A stretch of DNA of 64,000 bases, taken from positions 558,001-622,000 of the forward strand of contig JAXMEL010000001.1 of NCBI GenBank assembly GCA_046348365.1, written 5' to 3'. Position 1 is the first letter of the stretch, and every line of letters starts with the position of its first letter. A model generated the notes under the pieces. It was not told the DNA's origin, ran no database searches, and saw only the letters and a program-made list of their open reading frames with translations. Positions 44,445 through 53,247 of this stretch are shown in pieces. Source of the DNA: JAEUPI01 sp046348365 (GTDB lineage Bacteria > Pseudomonadota > Gammaproteobacteria > Burkholderiales > Burkholderiaceae_C). The translations under genes and the position numbers were made by a program.

Positions 44445-45488
44445 ATGCGCCGCGAACCGTGGATCCTGCTCGCCGCTCTGGCCGTGATGGGCCCGGCCGG
44501 CGCAGCCGCGCCCGAGCCCGAGCTCGCCTCGGCGCATGCGATGGTGATCGACGACGCCACCGGCAAGGTGCTGCTCGCCAAGGAGCCGCAGCAGGCCGCG
44601 CCGATCGCCTCGCTGACCAAGCTGCTCACCGCGATGGTGGTGCTCGACGCACGCCTGTCGCCGAAAGACGAGCTGCGCGTGACCGACGCCGACGTCGACC
44701 GCCTGAAGCACACCCGCAGCGGCGTGCCGGTGGGCACCGTGCTGCCGCGCGCCACGCTGCTCGAGCTGGCGCTGGTGGCCTCCGACAACCGCGCCACCGC
44801 CGCGCTGGCGCGCACCTACCGCGCCGGGATCGACGCCTTCAAGAAGGCGATGCAGCGCAAGATCCGCGCGCTCGGCCTCAAGGCCACCCACATCGAGGAG
44901 CCCACCGGCCTGTCGCCGGCCAACGTGTCGAGCGCCGAAGACATGGCCCGCGTGCTGAAGGCCGCGGCGCGCTACCCCGACATCGCGCGCTGGAGCAGCC
45001 GGCCAGTGAGCGCCACCACGGTGGCCGGCAGGCCCTGGGAGGTGCGCAACACCAATGCCTGGGTCGGCATGCCCGGTTGGGACGTGATGCTCTCCAAGAC
45101 CGGCTACATCCGCGAGGCGGGCCTGTGCCTGACGATGCGGCTGCGCGTGGGCGAGCGCCTCGTCAACGTGGTGCTGATGGGCGCGCCCACCGCCGCCGAG
45201 CGCGCGCTCGACGTGCAGAACATCGCCTACTGGCTCGGCGGCGTGCCGCTGGTGGCGCGCGCCAGGCCGGCCGCCGATGCGGCCCAGCCGGTGATGGCCG
45301 CGGCCACGCCGGCACCGGAAGCCGCCGACGCCGGTAGCGACGCGGCGGCCGCAGACATCGTCGTCGTGCCGAGCGACTTGCCGACCGTCGTGATGACGGC
45401 CCCCGCCGCCGCCGCAGGCACCGAGGCCGCCCCGCCCGAAGCGCCGCGGCCGCTGCCGGTGATCAGCGACGACGAATCGCGGCGCTGA
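44445..45488 (+). CDS. pbpG: D-alanyl-D-alanine endopeptidase, PBP7-like
   Basis: A periplasmic peptidoglycan cross-link hydrolase of the low-molecular-mass penicillin-binding protein group, 347 residues. The signal peptide ends near AGAAA. The three active-site motifs are all present: SLTK (about residue 57), SDN (about residue 110) and KTG in MLSKTGYIREAGLC. The start of the mature protein, SAHAMVIDDATGKVLLAKEP, is typical of PbpG. After about residue 265 there is a 80-residue alanine/proline/acidic tail not found in E. coli PBP7; it could be a flexible linker. Confidence 0.85.
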   Translation: MRREPWILLAALAVMGPAGAAAPEPELASAHAMVIDDATGKVLLAKEPQQAAPIASLTKLLTAMVVLDARLSPKDELRVTDADVDRLKHTRSGVPVGTVLPRATLLELALVASDNRATAALARTYRAGIDAFKKAMQRKIRALGLKATHIEEPTGLSPANVSSAEDMARVLKAAARYPDIARWSSRPVSATTVAGRPWEVRNTNAWVGMPGWDVMLSKTGYIREAGLCLTMRLRVGERLVNVVLMGAPTAAERALDVQNIAYWLGGVPLVARARPAADAAQPVMAAATPAPEAADAGSDAAAADIVVVPSDLPTVVMTAPAAAAGTEAAPPEAPRPLPVISDDESRR

Positions 45489-45514
45489 GCGCGATCGGCC
45501 GCGCCGCGGCGGCG

Positions 45515-45646
45515 CTACTTCTTCTTGTGCCGATCGGGCACCACGGTGGTGATCGGCGGCTGCATCGGCGACACCGGTTTGCCGCCGACCTTGTCCTTCT
45601 TGGGTTTCTTGGTTTCCTTGTTGCTGCGCTGCTCGCGATTGGCCAT
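45515..45646 (-). CDS. Small lysine-rich protein (43 aa)
   Basis: It begins MANREQRSNKETKKPKKDKV and ends in PDRHKKK. ATG at 45646 is preceded by GGAGGA six bases upstream, which strongly supports translation. The first half is very basic and the middle is proline-rich (PVSPMQPPITTVVP). There is no membrane segment or signal. I recall similar short basic proteins as conserved hypotheticals in Burkholderiales, but no function is known. It converges with pbpG and lies just downstream of minE, possibly on the tail of the min transcript. Confidence 0.7.
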   Translation of the reverse strand: MANREQRSNKETKKPKKDKVGGKPVSPMQPPITTVVPDRHKKK

Positions 45647-45703
45647 CGCATCCTCCGCGTCACGTCGACCGACACGGAGCGCATTGTGGCAAAGCCCAAG
45701 GGC

Positions 45704-46039
45704 TCACGCGCGCACCGCAGCGCCGGGCAGCTCGACCTTCAGCTCCACCACCTCGCCGTGGCGGCGGCGCTCGACGCGCACGTGCACGTCCTTGCTCGGC
45801 ACCTTGGCGTACTTGCTGACCACGCGCACCAGCTCGCGCTGCAGCGCGGGCAGGTACTCGGGCAGGCGCGAGCCGCCGCGCACCGCGCGCTCGGCCTCCA
45901 GCACCGCGAGCAGGCGCTGCTTGGCGGTCTGCGCGGTCTTCTTGTGGCGCCAGAAGAGCAGGTGATCCAGCCACGTCTTCGTGACGACGGCTTCGCGCGC
46001 CGGGGCAGAGGCCCGCGATTCCTTGCGGCGGCGGCTCAC
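45704..46039 (-). CDS. minE: Cell division topological specificity factor MinE
   Basis: Displaces MinD from the membrane at mid-cell by stimulating its ATPase. 111 residues from a GTG at 46039 that overlaps the minD stop (GTGA). The MinE core is clear: LLFWRHKKTAQTAKQRLLAV (membrane-targeting and anti-MinCD region), then YLPALQRELVRVVSKYAKV and the beta-strand RHGEVVELKVELP. The protein is about 20 residues longer at the N-terminus than the usual 85-90, with a basic lead (MSRRRKESRASAPARE). No other start codon lies closer to the core. Confidence 0.88.
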   Translation of the reverse strand: MSRRRKESRASAPAREAVVTKTWLDHLLFWRHKKTAQTAKQRLLAVLEAERAVRGGSRLPEYLPALQRELVRVVSKYAKVPSKDVHVRVERRRHGEVVELKVELPGAAVRA

Positions 46040-46860
46040 GTGCCGGCCCTCGCGAACAGCCGCTGGAAGAACGTCGGCCGCGCCGCCTGCGTGAAGCGCA
46101 TCTCGCGGCTCTCGCCGAGGAAGCGGCGCACCACGTCCTTGTAGGCCTCCGACACCGCGCTTGCCTTCATGTGGATCGCCGGCACGCCCTGGTTCGACGC
46201 GTTGAGCACCGACTCGCTCTCGGGCACCACGCCGATCAGCGGGATGCGCAGGATGTCTTCGATGTCCTGCACCGACAGCATCTGCCCGTCGGCCACGCGC
46301 GCCGGGTTGTAGCGCGTGATCAGCAGATGCTCCTTCACCGGCTCGGCACCGTCGATCGCGCGCTGCGTCTTCGAGCCGAGGAAACCGAGGATGCGGTCGG
46401 AATCGCGCACCGACGACACCTCGGGGTTGGTGACCACCAGCGCCTCGTCGGCATAGCGCATCGCCAGCAGCGCGCCGTTCTCGATGCCGGCCGGCGAGTC
46501 GCAGACGATGTACTCCATGCCCATCGCGGCCAGCTCGTCGAGCACGCGCCTGACGCCTTCGGGCGTGAGCGCCTCCTTGTCGCGCGTCTGCGAGGCGGCG
46601 AGGACGTGCAGGTTGTCGCTGTGCTTGTCCTTGATCAGCGCCTGGCTCAAGTTGGCCTCGCGCTGGATCACGTTGACGAAGTCGTACACCACGCGGCGCT
46701 CGCAGCCCATGATGAGATCGAGGTTGCGCAGGCCGACGTCGAAATCGATCACCGCCGTCTTGTGCCCACGCAGCGCCAGGCCGGTGGCAAAGCTGGCGCT
46801 GGTGGTGGTCTTGCCGACGCCACCCTTGCCCGAGGTGACGACGATGATCTTGGCGGCCAT
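46036..46860 (-). CDS. minD: Septum site-determining ATPase MinD
   Basis: A membrane-binding ATPase that recruits MinC and oscillates with MinE. 274 residues. The deviant Walker A is SGKGGVGKTTTSASF (residues 10-24), switch I/II regions are DFDVGLRNLDLIMGCE and CDSPAGIENGALLAMRYAD, and a C-terminal amphipathic membrane helix is at FFQRLFARAG. It lies between minC (38 bases upstream) and minE (overlapping). Confidence 0.95.
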   Translation of the reverse strand: MAAKIIVVTSGKGGVGKTTTSASFATGLALRGHKTAVIDFDVGLRNLDLIMGCERRVVYDFVNVIQREANLSQALIKDKHSDNLHVLAASQTRDKEALTPEGVRRVLDELAAMGMEYIVCDSPAGIENGALLAMRYADEALVVTNPEVSSVRDSDRILGFLGSKTQRAIDGAEPVKEHLLITRYNPARVADGQMLSVQDIEDILRIPLIGVVPESESVLNASNQGVPAIHMKASAVSEAYKDVVRRFLGESREMRFTQAARPTFFQRLFARAGT

Positions 46861-46898
46861 GGGGAGCGCAATCCTTTTCGGGTGGGTGGGTCGGCGCC

Positions 46899-47627
46899 TC
46901 AGGCGCCGGATTCGAGCGCGACGATCCGCAGCTCGCCGCCGGCGAGGTGCGCCATCGCGGGCCGGCCGGCCACGCCGTGCGGCAGGCTCTCGGTGGTGCG
47001 GTGGATGCCGGCGATCGACAGCAGCTGCGCCTGCAGCGCGGTGGTGAAGATGCGCGCCTCGGTGTCGCCCCTGGCGCCGGCGATCGCGCGGCCGCGCAGC
47101 GGCGCGTAGACATGCACGTGCCCGTCGGCGATGACCTCGGCGCCGTGGCTCACCAGCGCGAGCATGATCAGGTCGCGGCCTTCGGCGTACACCTGCTGGC
47201 CCGAGCGCAGCGGCCGCTGCACCACCAGCGGCGGCGGCGGCGGGACGCGCACCTCGACGATGCGCTCCACGGGCGGCATGTCGCGCGCGGCACGCGCGCC
47301 TTCGGGCGCGACCACCAGCCCCGCGGCCAGCGCGTCGGCGGTCTGCGCATCGTTGCCGCCGCGCACGGCCAGCGGCACCATGCGGTGGCGCCGCAGCAGC
47401 GCCAGCAGCGCGGTGAAGTCGATCGGCGCGGCATCGTCGCGCAGGCGCGAGAGGTCGATGGCCACCGGCTCGTCGTCGAACAGGCCCGGCATCACGCTCG
47501 CGCGCTGCTCGAGTTCGCGCGCCAGCGCGTCGAGGTCGGTGGTCTTGAGCACCACCGCGATCAGCGTGAGTGCCGCACTCCTCAGCTCGAGGTGCGCAAC
47601 GGAACTCTCACGCGAGACGACAGCCAT
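46899..47627 (-). CDS. minC: Septum site-determining protein MinC
   Basis: The inhibitor of FtsZ assembly, 242 residues. The N-terminal domain (about residues 5-100) ends in a proline linker (VRVPPPPPLVV). The C-terminal beta-helix domain that binds MinD has RSGQQVYAEGRDLIML, HGAEVIADGHVHVYAPLRGR and AGARGDTEARIFT. ATG at 47627 starts the conserved part. A possible -10 box TAGAAT (47658-47653, minus strand) lies 25 bases upstream; its -35 box is poor. It is first in the minCDE transcript. Confidence 0.93.
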   Translation of the reverse strand: MAVVSRESSVAHLELRSAALTLIAVVLKTTDLDALARELEQRASVMPGLFDDEPVAIDLSRLRDDAAPIDFTALLALLRRHRMVPLAVRGGNDAQTADALAAGLVVAPEGARAARDMPPVERIVEVRVPPPPPLVVQRPLRSGQQVYAEGRDLIMLALVSHGAEVIADGHVHVYAPLRGRAIAGARGDTEARIFTTALQAQLLSIAGIHRTTESLPHGVAGRPAMAHLAGGELRIVALESGA

Positions 47628-47872
47628 GCAGCAGGCAAACCCAAAGCGCGCGATTCTATCGATGCGCTCGAGCGGCACGGCATGGCGCATCTGTGGTAGC
47701 GACGCGCTTCGCGCTGCGACGTGCTCCCCCTGCCGCACACGATAGCGTGCGCCGGCGCGGTTGCCACCGATGCATTGGGGGCTTGACATCGGCGCGCTCT
47801 CGTGTGCGCGCCGCGCGCGACACCTAGAATGGCTCGCACGCCTTCGGCACGCGGCCGGGGTGAGCGCCCTCG

Positions 47873-48826
47873 ATGCCGCCGCACGCCCCGCACCCACCGC
47901 ATGCCCCGCACCGGGGCTCGCCCCAGCCGCGCGACCGCCGCGCCGCCGTGCGGGCCTGGCTCGTGGGGCTGTGCGCGGGTGCATGCGTGGCGCTGGGCAT
48001 GTGCGGCGCCGCGGCCCAGACGGCCCAGCCGGGCGACGGCGCCGCGGCGCTGCGCGAGCGCCATGCCGCGCTGCGCGAGGCCCTGCGCACCAGTGCGCTG
48101 CAGCGGCCGATCGTCATCGAATCGCAGCAGCAGGGCGATGCGATCGCCGGCCGCGTCTACGCGGTGGTGGAGCTGCCGTTCGCGCAGATCGCCAAGGTGG
48201 TGCCCAACGTCGGCCACTGGTGCGACATCCTGATGCTGCACCTCAACAACAAGCAGTGCCAGCTCGGCACAGCCGGCACGCAGGCCACGCTGGCGCTGTG
48301 GATCTCGCGCCGCTACGACATCCCGCTCGAGAAGGCGCAGCGCATCGACTTCGCCTACCAGGCGCCGGCGCAGCAGGCGGGCTACGTCGACGCCGTGCTC
48401 ACCGCGCCCAAGGGGCCGCTCGGCACGCACGACTACCGCATCGAGGTCGAGGCGATGCCGCTGCCCGATGGCCGCAGCTTCGTGCACATGGCCTACACCT
48501 ACGAGGCCGGCATGGCCTCGCGCATGGCGATGCAGGCCTACCTCGCCACCGCCGGGCGCGAGAAGATCGGCTTCACGGTCACCGAGCGCAAGCCCGACGG
48601 CCAGGCGGTCTACATGACCGGCCTGCGCGGGCTGGTGGAACGCAACACGATGCGCTACTTCCTCGCGCTCGAGGCCTACATCGCGTCGCTGGCGCAGCCG
48701 CCGGCGCAGCAGCAGGAGTTCCGCCTGAAGCAGTGGATCACCGCCATCGAGCGCTACGCGCCGCAGCTGCACGAGGCCGACGAGCAGGTCTACCTGGAGA
48801 TGAAGCGCGCCGAGCTCAGGCATTGA
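47873..48826 (+). CDS. Secreted protein of unknown function (317 aa)
   Basis: A histidine/proline-rich start (MPPHAPHPPHAPHRGSPQP) precedes a basic segment and a signal-type hydrophobic stretch (WLVGLCAGACVALGMCGAAA), so it is probably periplasmic. The mature part is a mixed alpha/beta protein with no family I can name. Recurrent features are GHWCDILMLHLNNKQCQL and RIEVEAMPLPDGRSFVHMAY, which read like a lipid-binding or START-like fold. The first 25 residues may not be translated. Its end overlaps the TAXI gene on the other strand by 11 bases. A -10-like TAGAAT lies at 47825-47830. Confidence 0.7.
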   Translation: MPPHAPHPPHAPHRGSPQPRDRRAAVRAWLVGLCAGACVALGMCGAAAQTAQPGDGAAALRERHAALREALRTSALQRPIVIESQQQGDAIAGRVYAVVELPFAQIAKVVPNVGHWCDILMLHLNNKQCQLGTAGTQATLALWISRRYDIPLEKAQRIDFAYQAPAQQAGYVDAVLTAPKGPLGTHDYRIEVEAMPLPDGRSFVHMAYTYEAGMASRMAMQAYLATAGREKIGFTVTERKPDGQAVYMTGLRGLVERNTMRYFLALEAYIASLAQPPAQQQEFRLKQWITAIERYAPQLHEADEQVYLEMKRAELRH

Positions 48827-50252
48827 CGGCTGCACCGGCCGCGGCCGGTGCAGCGCTCAGGCGCTGGCGCACCATGGCGATGTGGCTGCGCAGCGCGTAC
48901 AGCTCCTCGGCGTACGACAGCGGCACGCTGATCTGGCCCACGCGCTGCTCGATGCCGTCGAGCTCGCGCAGCAGCTCGGCCGCCGGCCGCCGGCCGATCG
49001 CGCCGTCGATCGTGCGCAGCTGGCCGTACCAGCGGAAGATGCGCGAACGGATGCGGAACTTGTACAGCGGCGGCACCACGCGCGACAGCGGGATCAGCAC
49101 CGCCACGATCGAGATCAGCACCACCCACATGCGGTCGATCAGGTTGGCCAGCCAGAACGGCAGGTAGCGCTGCAGCAGCGGCGCGCCGTCCTTGTAGAAG
49201 CGCTGCGCCTCGTCGGCCAGCGGCCGCTCGGTGTTGTGCGTGTTGGGGAAGTCGCCCTTGCGCTGGAACCAGCCGGCGCCGCCGTGCACCTGCTGCGCCG
49301 CCTGCACGAACAGCTGCACCAGCGCCGGGTGCGTGCCCTTGCGCGCCACCAGCGTCGCCGTGGGCGCCACCAGGTGCACGTCGGCGCCGGGGCGGTCGGC
49401 GGCGAGGTCGACGATGCCGCGGGGCAGCACCACCGGGCTCAGGAACGCGAAGCGCCGCGCATAGGCCTCGCTCTGCGCGAAGTCGAACAGCCGCACGCCG
49501 GGCGTGCGCAGCAGCATCTGCACCATCAGCGATTCCGGCGCCGAGGCGAACACCAGCGCGTCGATGCTGCCGTCGAGGAACTCCACCACCGCCGGCGTCT
49601 GCTCGCGCTGCAGCAGCGTCATCGCCTTCACGTCGAGCGCATTGGCGTCGAACAGGCGCTGCATCAGCTGCGGCACGCCGCTGCCGGGCGTGCCGACGTT
49701 GATGCGCCAGCCCGGCAGCTGCGCCAGGCTGGCGAGCACGGGCGCTTTCTCAAGCAAATGTGGCTCCGCCACTTTGCTTGAACCCCCACGGGGGGCGGGC
49801 CGGGCTGGCCCGGCCCTGGGGGCGCTCAACAGCCGCTGCGCGGCGTCCTCGCGGTAGAACAGCCACACCGGCTCGTAGAACAGGCTGCCGAGCGAGACCA
49901 GGTCCTCGTCGCGCGGGTCGGCGCGGCCCGCCTCGTCGACGCCGCCCTGCACGAACGCGATGTCGACGCCCGACGCGGCATCGCGCAGCAGCGCCAGGTT
50001 CTCGGCCGCGCCGTGCGTGCCCCGCTGCACCACGGTGATGCCGTCGCGCTGCAGCGCCTTGGCGTAGCGCGCGCCGAATTCGGCATAGTCGCTGCGCTCC
50101 TGCCCGGTGGCCAGCGTCACGCGCTTGGGCGGCGTGGGGTCGAGCAGCCAGTAGGCCAGCAGCAGCAGCACGAGCGCCAGCAGCACGAACGGGCCGGCGG
50201 TGGCCAGCAGGTCACGCAACGACAACAGCGTGAGGCGAAGAACGCGCGTCAT
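48816..50252 (-). CDS. TAXI-family solute-binding protein with membrane anchors
   Basis: 478 residues. An N-terminal membrane helix is at residues 18-38 (TAGPFVLLALVLLLLAYWLL). The periplasmic TAXI-type binding fold follows: RVTLATGQERSDYAEFGARY, then VDIAFVQGGVDEAG, GWRINVGTPGSGVPQLMQRL and FAFLSPVVLPRGIV. A second membrane helix near residue 375-395 (RMWVVLISIVAVLIPLSRVV) and a cytoplasmic helical tail complete it. TAXI receptors bind glutamate-like or other acids for TRAP transporters, but none is adjacent. Residues about 143-167 (GPARPAPRGGSSKVAEPHLL) come from an inserted hairpin element. Confidence 0.82.
   Translation of the reverse strand: MTRVLRLTLLSLRDLLATAGPFVLLALVLLLLAYWLLDPTPPKRVTLATGQERSDYAEFGARYAKALQRDGITVVQRGTHGAAENLALLRDAASGVDIAFVQGGVDEAGRADPRDEDLVSLGSLFYEPVWLFYREDAAQRLLSAPRAGPARPAPRGGSSKVAEPHLLEKAPVLASLAQLPGWRINVGTPGSGVPQLMQRLFDANALDVKAMTLLQREQTPAVVEFLDGSIDALVFASAPESLMVQMLLRTPGVRLFDFAQSEAYARRFAFLSPVVLPRGIVDLAADRPGADVHLVAPTATLVARKGTHPALVQLFVQAAQQVHGGAGWFQRKGDFPNTHNTERPLADEAQRFYKDGAPLLQRYLPFWLANLIDRMWVVLISIVAVLIPLSRVVPPLYKFRIRSRIFRWYGQLRTIDGAIGRRPAAELLRELDGIEQRVGQISVPLSYAEELYALRSHIAMVRQRLSAAPAAAGAAVNA
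49750..49824. repeat. REP-like hairpin element inserted in frame in the TAXI gene
   Basis: Three stems lie in a row. AAGCAAA-T-GTGGC (49752-49764) pairs with GCCAC-TTTGCTT (49768-49779). CCCCC (49783-49787) pairs with GGGGG (49791-49795). GGGCCGGGC (49797-49805) pairs with GCCCGGCCC (49808-49816). The whole unit is about 75 bases, a multiple of three, so the reading frame survives and about 25 residues are added. Confidence 0.75.
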
Positions 50253-50301
50253 CGAACCACGGGGATCGAGCCGGGCCGCTCGTGCACGGGCCCCGGCGGC
50301 G

Positions 50302-50721
50302 TCAGCCCGACTTCACGAGGCTGGAGACCACCGCCTCGACCGCCTCCTTGAGCTTGTCGCGGGCCACCTGCCGGCACTGCTCGGCCGTGGCGCCGGGCAC
50401 GGCGTCGAAGGTGGTCGCCATCTTCTCGGGCGTGAACAGCAGCTTCCGCGTCGCCGTGAGCGGCGCGATCATCGCGCGCGCGGTCACCACGCAGGTGCCG
50501 CTGCCGGTGATGCCGCCTTCGACCTGGCTCGCCCAGCCCCACTTGCTGGCCGGGTAGAGCTTCCACACCCTGGCCGGGATGCCCTCGGCGAACACGGCGC
50601 GCGCCGCCTTGGCATCGATGAGGCGCTCCACCGAGTGGTCGACGAGGAGCGCGTTCTTCGGCGCTTCGGCCTGTGCGGCCGACGCGACGACCAGGGTTGC
50701 GAAAACGATTGTGGTCTTCAT
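50302..50721 (-). CDS. Small secreted protein of unknown function (139 aa)
   Basis: A Sec signal peptide (MKTTIVFATLVVASAAQAEA, cleaved after AQA) precedes about 120 residues with two cysteines (TCVV and EQCRQ). ATG at 50721 has GAGGAA eight bases upstream. The C-terminal third is helical (CRQVARDKLKEAVEAVVSSL). I do not recognise a family. It lies 49 bases upstream of the TAXI gene on the same strand, which would permit co-transcription. Confidence 0.7.
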   Translation of the reverse strand: MKTTIVFATLVVASAAQAEAPKNALLVDHSVERLIDAKAARAVFAEGIPARVWKLYPASKWGWASQVEGGITGSGTCVVTARAMIAPLTATRKLLFTPEKMATTFDAVPGATAEQCRQVARDKLKEAVEAVVSSLVKSG

Positions 50722-50892
50722 CGATCGATTCCTCGGCGCGCGCCCCGGGGCGGGTGTGTGGCGCAGTGTATCGAACGCGGTCTGCGTGCAGCCATCTCCA
50801 CCACGCCGCCACGACCCCGACCCGAGGAGCCAAGCCCCTACACTCGTTCACAGCCGGCGACACGCTGCCGGCTTGCCCCGCTGCGCAAACCG

Positions 50893-52305
50893 ATGACCAC
50901 CACCGCCGACCTGACCGCCGCCGAATCCGATGCCGATCTGGCCGCGCGCTTCCCGCGCGACTTCATCTGGGGCGTGGCCACCAGCGCGTTCCAGATCGAG
51001 GGCGCGGCGCATGAAGACGGCAAGGGCGAATCGATCTGGGACCGCTTCTGTCGCGTGCCCGGCGCGATCGCCGACGGCAGCAACGGCGACGTGGCGTGCG
51101 ACCACGTGCATCGCCTCGATGCGGACCTCGACCTGATCGCTTCGCTGGGCGTCAACGCCTACCGCTTCTCGGTGTCGTGGCCGCGCGTGCAGCCCGACGG
51201 CCGCGGCGCCTGGAGCGAAGCCGGGCTGCGCTTCTACGAACGCGTGGTCGACGGCCTGCGCGCGCGCGGCATCGCACCGCACCTGACGCTCAACCACTGG
51301 GACCTGCCGCAGACGCTGCAGCAGCGCGGCGGCTGGGCCGCGCGCGAGACGGTGCAGCACTTCGTCGACTACGCGCGCGGCATCGCGCGGCGGCTGGGCG
51401 CGCGCTGCGCGTCGATCGCCACGCACAACGAGCCCTGGGTGATCGCGGTGCTCGGCCATGAGCGCGGCATCTTCGCGCCGGGCCAGACCTCGCGCCGCGT
51501 CGCCCTGCAGGTGGCCCACCACTTGCTGCTCAGCCACGGCCTGGCGCTGCGCGCGCTGCGCGACGACGGCTGCGCGGCGGAACTCGGCATCGTGCTGAAC
51601 CTGTCGTCCACCGAGCCCGCCACCGATGGCGCAGCCGACGTCGCCCAGGCCCGCGTGGAAGACGGCCTCGCGCTGCGCTGGTACTGCGACCCGCTGTTCC
51701 ACGGCCGCTACCCCGACGACGTGATCGCCGTGCTCGGCGACGACACCCCCGCGGTGCGCGAGGGCGACCTGGCGGCGATCGCGCAGCCGCTGGACTTCCT
51801 CGGCATCAACAACTACACGCGCAGCGTGGTCAGCGCCGCGGACAGCTGGGATGCCGCGGCGCAGGGCCTGCCGGTCACCGACATGGGCTGGGAGATCTGC
51901 CCCGACGGCCTGGCGCGGCTGCTGCGGCGCATGCAGCGCGACTACGCGCCGCGGCGCATGCGCATCACCGAGAACGGCGCCGCGTTCAGGGACGTTCTCG
52001 CCGGCGGCGCGGTCGACGATGCCGATCGCATCGACTTCCTGCGCCGCTACATCGGCGCCGTGGCCGACGCGCGCGACGACGGCGCCGTGGTGGACGCCTA
52101 CATGGTGTGGAGCCTGATGGACAACTTCGAATGGTCCTCCGGCTACACCAAGCGCTTCGGCATCGTGCACGTCGACTACGCGACGCAGCAGCGCACGCCC
52201 AAGGCGAGCGCGCTGTGGTATCGGCGCCTGCTGGCCGATTGGCGCGCCGCGACGGCAACGGGGAATGGGCGACGCGTACCCGACAACCCGCCTGGCCGGC
52301 CGTAG
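50893..52305 (+). CDS. GH1 beta-glucosidase
   Basis: Hydrolyses beta-glucosides, with retention, in the cytoplasm; no signal peptide is present. 470 residues, a normal length. The N-terminal GH1 signature FIWGVATSAFQIEGAA is at residues 24-39. The acid/base glutamate is in THNEPW (the usual TFNEP with His for Phe), and the nucleophile glutamate is in ITENGAAF. WSLMDNFEWSSGY near the end is the aglycone/glucose-binding motif. No ribosome binding site is obvious before the ATG at 50893. No sugar transporter or regulator is next to it. Confidence 0.9.
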   Translation: MTTTADLTAAESDADLAARFPRDFIWGVATSAFQIEGAAHEDGKGESIWDRFCRVPGAIADGSNGDVACDHVHRLDADLDLIASLGVNAYRFSVSWPRVQPDGRGAWSEAGLRFYERVVDGLRARGIAPHLTLNHWDLPQTLQQRGGWAARETVQHFVDYARGIARRLGARCASIATHNEPWVIAVLGHERGIFAPGQTSRRVALQVAHHLLLSHGLALRALRDDGCAAELGIVLNLSSTEPATDGAADVAQARVEDGLALRWYCDPLFHGRYPDDVIAVLGDDTPAVREGDLAAIAQPLDFLGINNYTRSVVSAADSWDAAAQGLPVTDMGWEICPDGLARLLRRMQRDYAPRRMRITENGAAFRDVLAGGAVDDADRIDFLRRYIGAVADARDDGAVVDAYMVWSLMDNFEWSSGYTKRFGIVHVDYATQQRTPKASALWYRRLLADWRAATATGNGRRVPDNPPGRP

Positions 52306-52332
52306 CGCACCGGCTCGCGCGGCGCGAGAGCG

Positions 52333-52830
52333 TCAACGGCACGGCCCATGCAACCGCCTGAACTCGCGCGGTGTGATCGCTGCCGGGTCGGCGAACACGC
52401 CGCGGCGCGCGGCGCGCGCCTCGCGCTCCTCGGCGGCGTAGGGCCCGAGGTCGTACCGCCAGCGGTAACTCCACGCGTGGCCTTCGCGCACCAGCTGCGC
52501 GCCGATGTCGGTGTCGCCCCGCATCAGGCGCACCAGCCGGCGGCCGTGGTTGTCGATCGGGCCTTCCTGCGCGCGCACGGTCTGCCCCAGCACCAGCGCC
52601 TTCATGCGCGCCGTGGCCTCGCGGCCGCCGCTCTGGCAACGCTCGGGCGCGTCGATGCCCTGCACGCGCAGCTTGCGCGGCTTGCCGCCTTCGAGCGGAC
52701 GCACCCACAACGTGTCGCCGTCGGTGACGCGCGTGACGACGCCGCTCATCGCCGCGCACGCACACGCGGCCAGCAGGCCGCACAGCGCGAGGCCGATTCG
52801 CACGAGGGCGGTCTGCGCGCGGCGGCCCAT
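52333..52830 (-). CDS. Staphylococcal nuclease-like (SNase/TNase) protein
   Basis: A small calcium-dependent type nuclease of 165 residues. A signal peptide or lipoprotein signal (ALVRIGLALCGLLAACACAA) suggests export. The SNase fold shows VTRVTDGDTLWV (metal aspartates), LRVQGIDAPERCQSGG (catalytic Arg-containing loop) and NHGRRLVRLMRGD. An E at the second catalytic position is not obvious, so activity is not certain. Its ATG overlaps the YkvA stop by one base (TGATG), making it the third gene of the helicase operon. Confidence 0.82.
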   Translation of the reverse strand: MGRRAQTALVRIGLALCGLLAACACAAMSGVVTRVTDGDTLWVRPLEGGKPRKLRVQGIDAPERCQSGGREATARMKALVLGQTVRAQEGPIDNHGRRLVRLMRGDTDIGAQLVREGHAWSYRWRYDLGPYAAEEREARAARRGVFADPAAITPREFRRLHGPCR

Positions 52831-53237
52831 CAATCGGCCCGGATCACCCAGCGCAGCAGCCAGGCAGCGAACAGCACCACGACCACCAGCCACACGGCGA
52901 TCACGATCACCGCGCCCCACACCATGCGCGGCAGCTTCTCGGCGCCCTGCTCGGCCTCGGCCAGCCGCGCCTGCCACAGCGCCTTGGGCGTGAGGCGCAC
53001 CACCAGCGCGATGCCCAGCGGCAGCACGATCAGATCGTCGAGCAAGCCGAGCACGGGGATGAAATCCGGTATCAGGTCGATCGGGCTCACCGCGTAGGCG
53101 ATCACCGCCACGGCCACCGCCTTGGCCAGCCACGGCGTCTCGCGATGCTGGAAGAGCTTCCACAGCGCGAGCAGATGCGTGGCCAGGCGCGCGGTGTCGG
53201 CGCGGCGCAGCAGGTTCATCACGCGGTTCATCGGCAT
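52830..53237 (-). CDS. YkvA-family (DUF1232) membrane protein
   Basis: 135 residues. The DUF1232 core is KAVAVAVIAYAVSPIDLIPD followed by FIPVLGLLDDLIVLPLGIAL, the diagnostic SPIDLIPDFIP segment. A C-terminal membrane helix is at residues 108-130. Family members are small inner-membrane proteins of unknown role. It starts ten bases after the helicase stop and overlaps the nuclease start. Confidence 0.85.
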   Translation of the reverse strand: MPMNRVMNLLRRADTARLATHLLALWKLFQHRETPWLAKAVAVAVIAYAVSPIDLIPDFIPVLGLLDDLIVLPLGIALVVRLTPKALWQARLAEAEQGAEKLPRMVWGAVIVIAVWLVVVVLFAAWLLRWVIRAD

Positions 53238-53247
53238 CGCCGCACGC

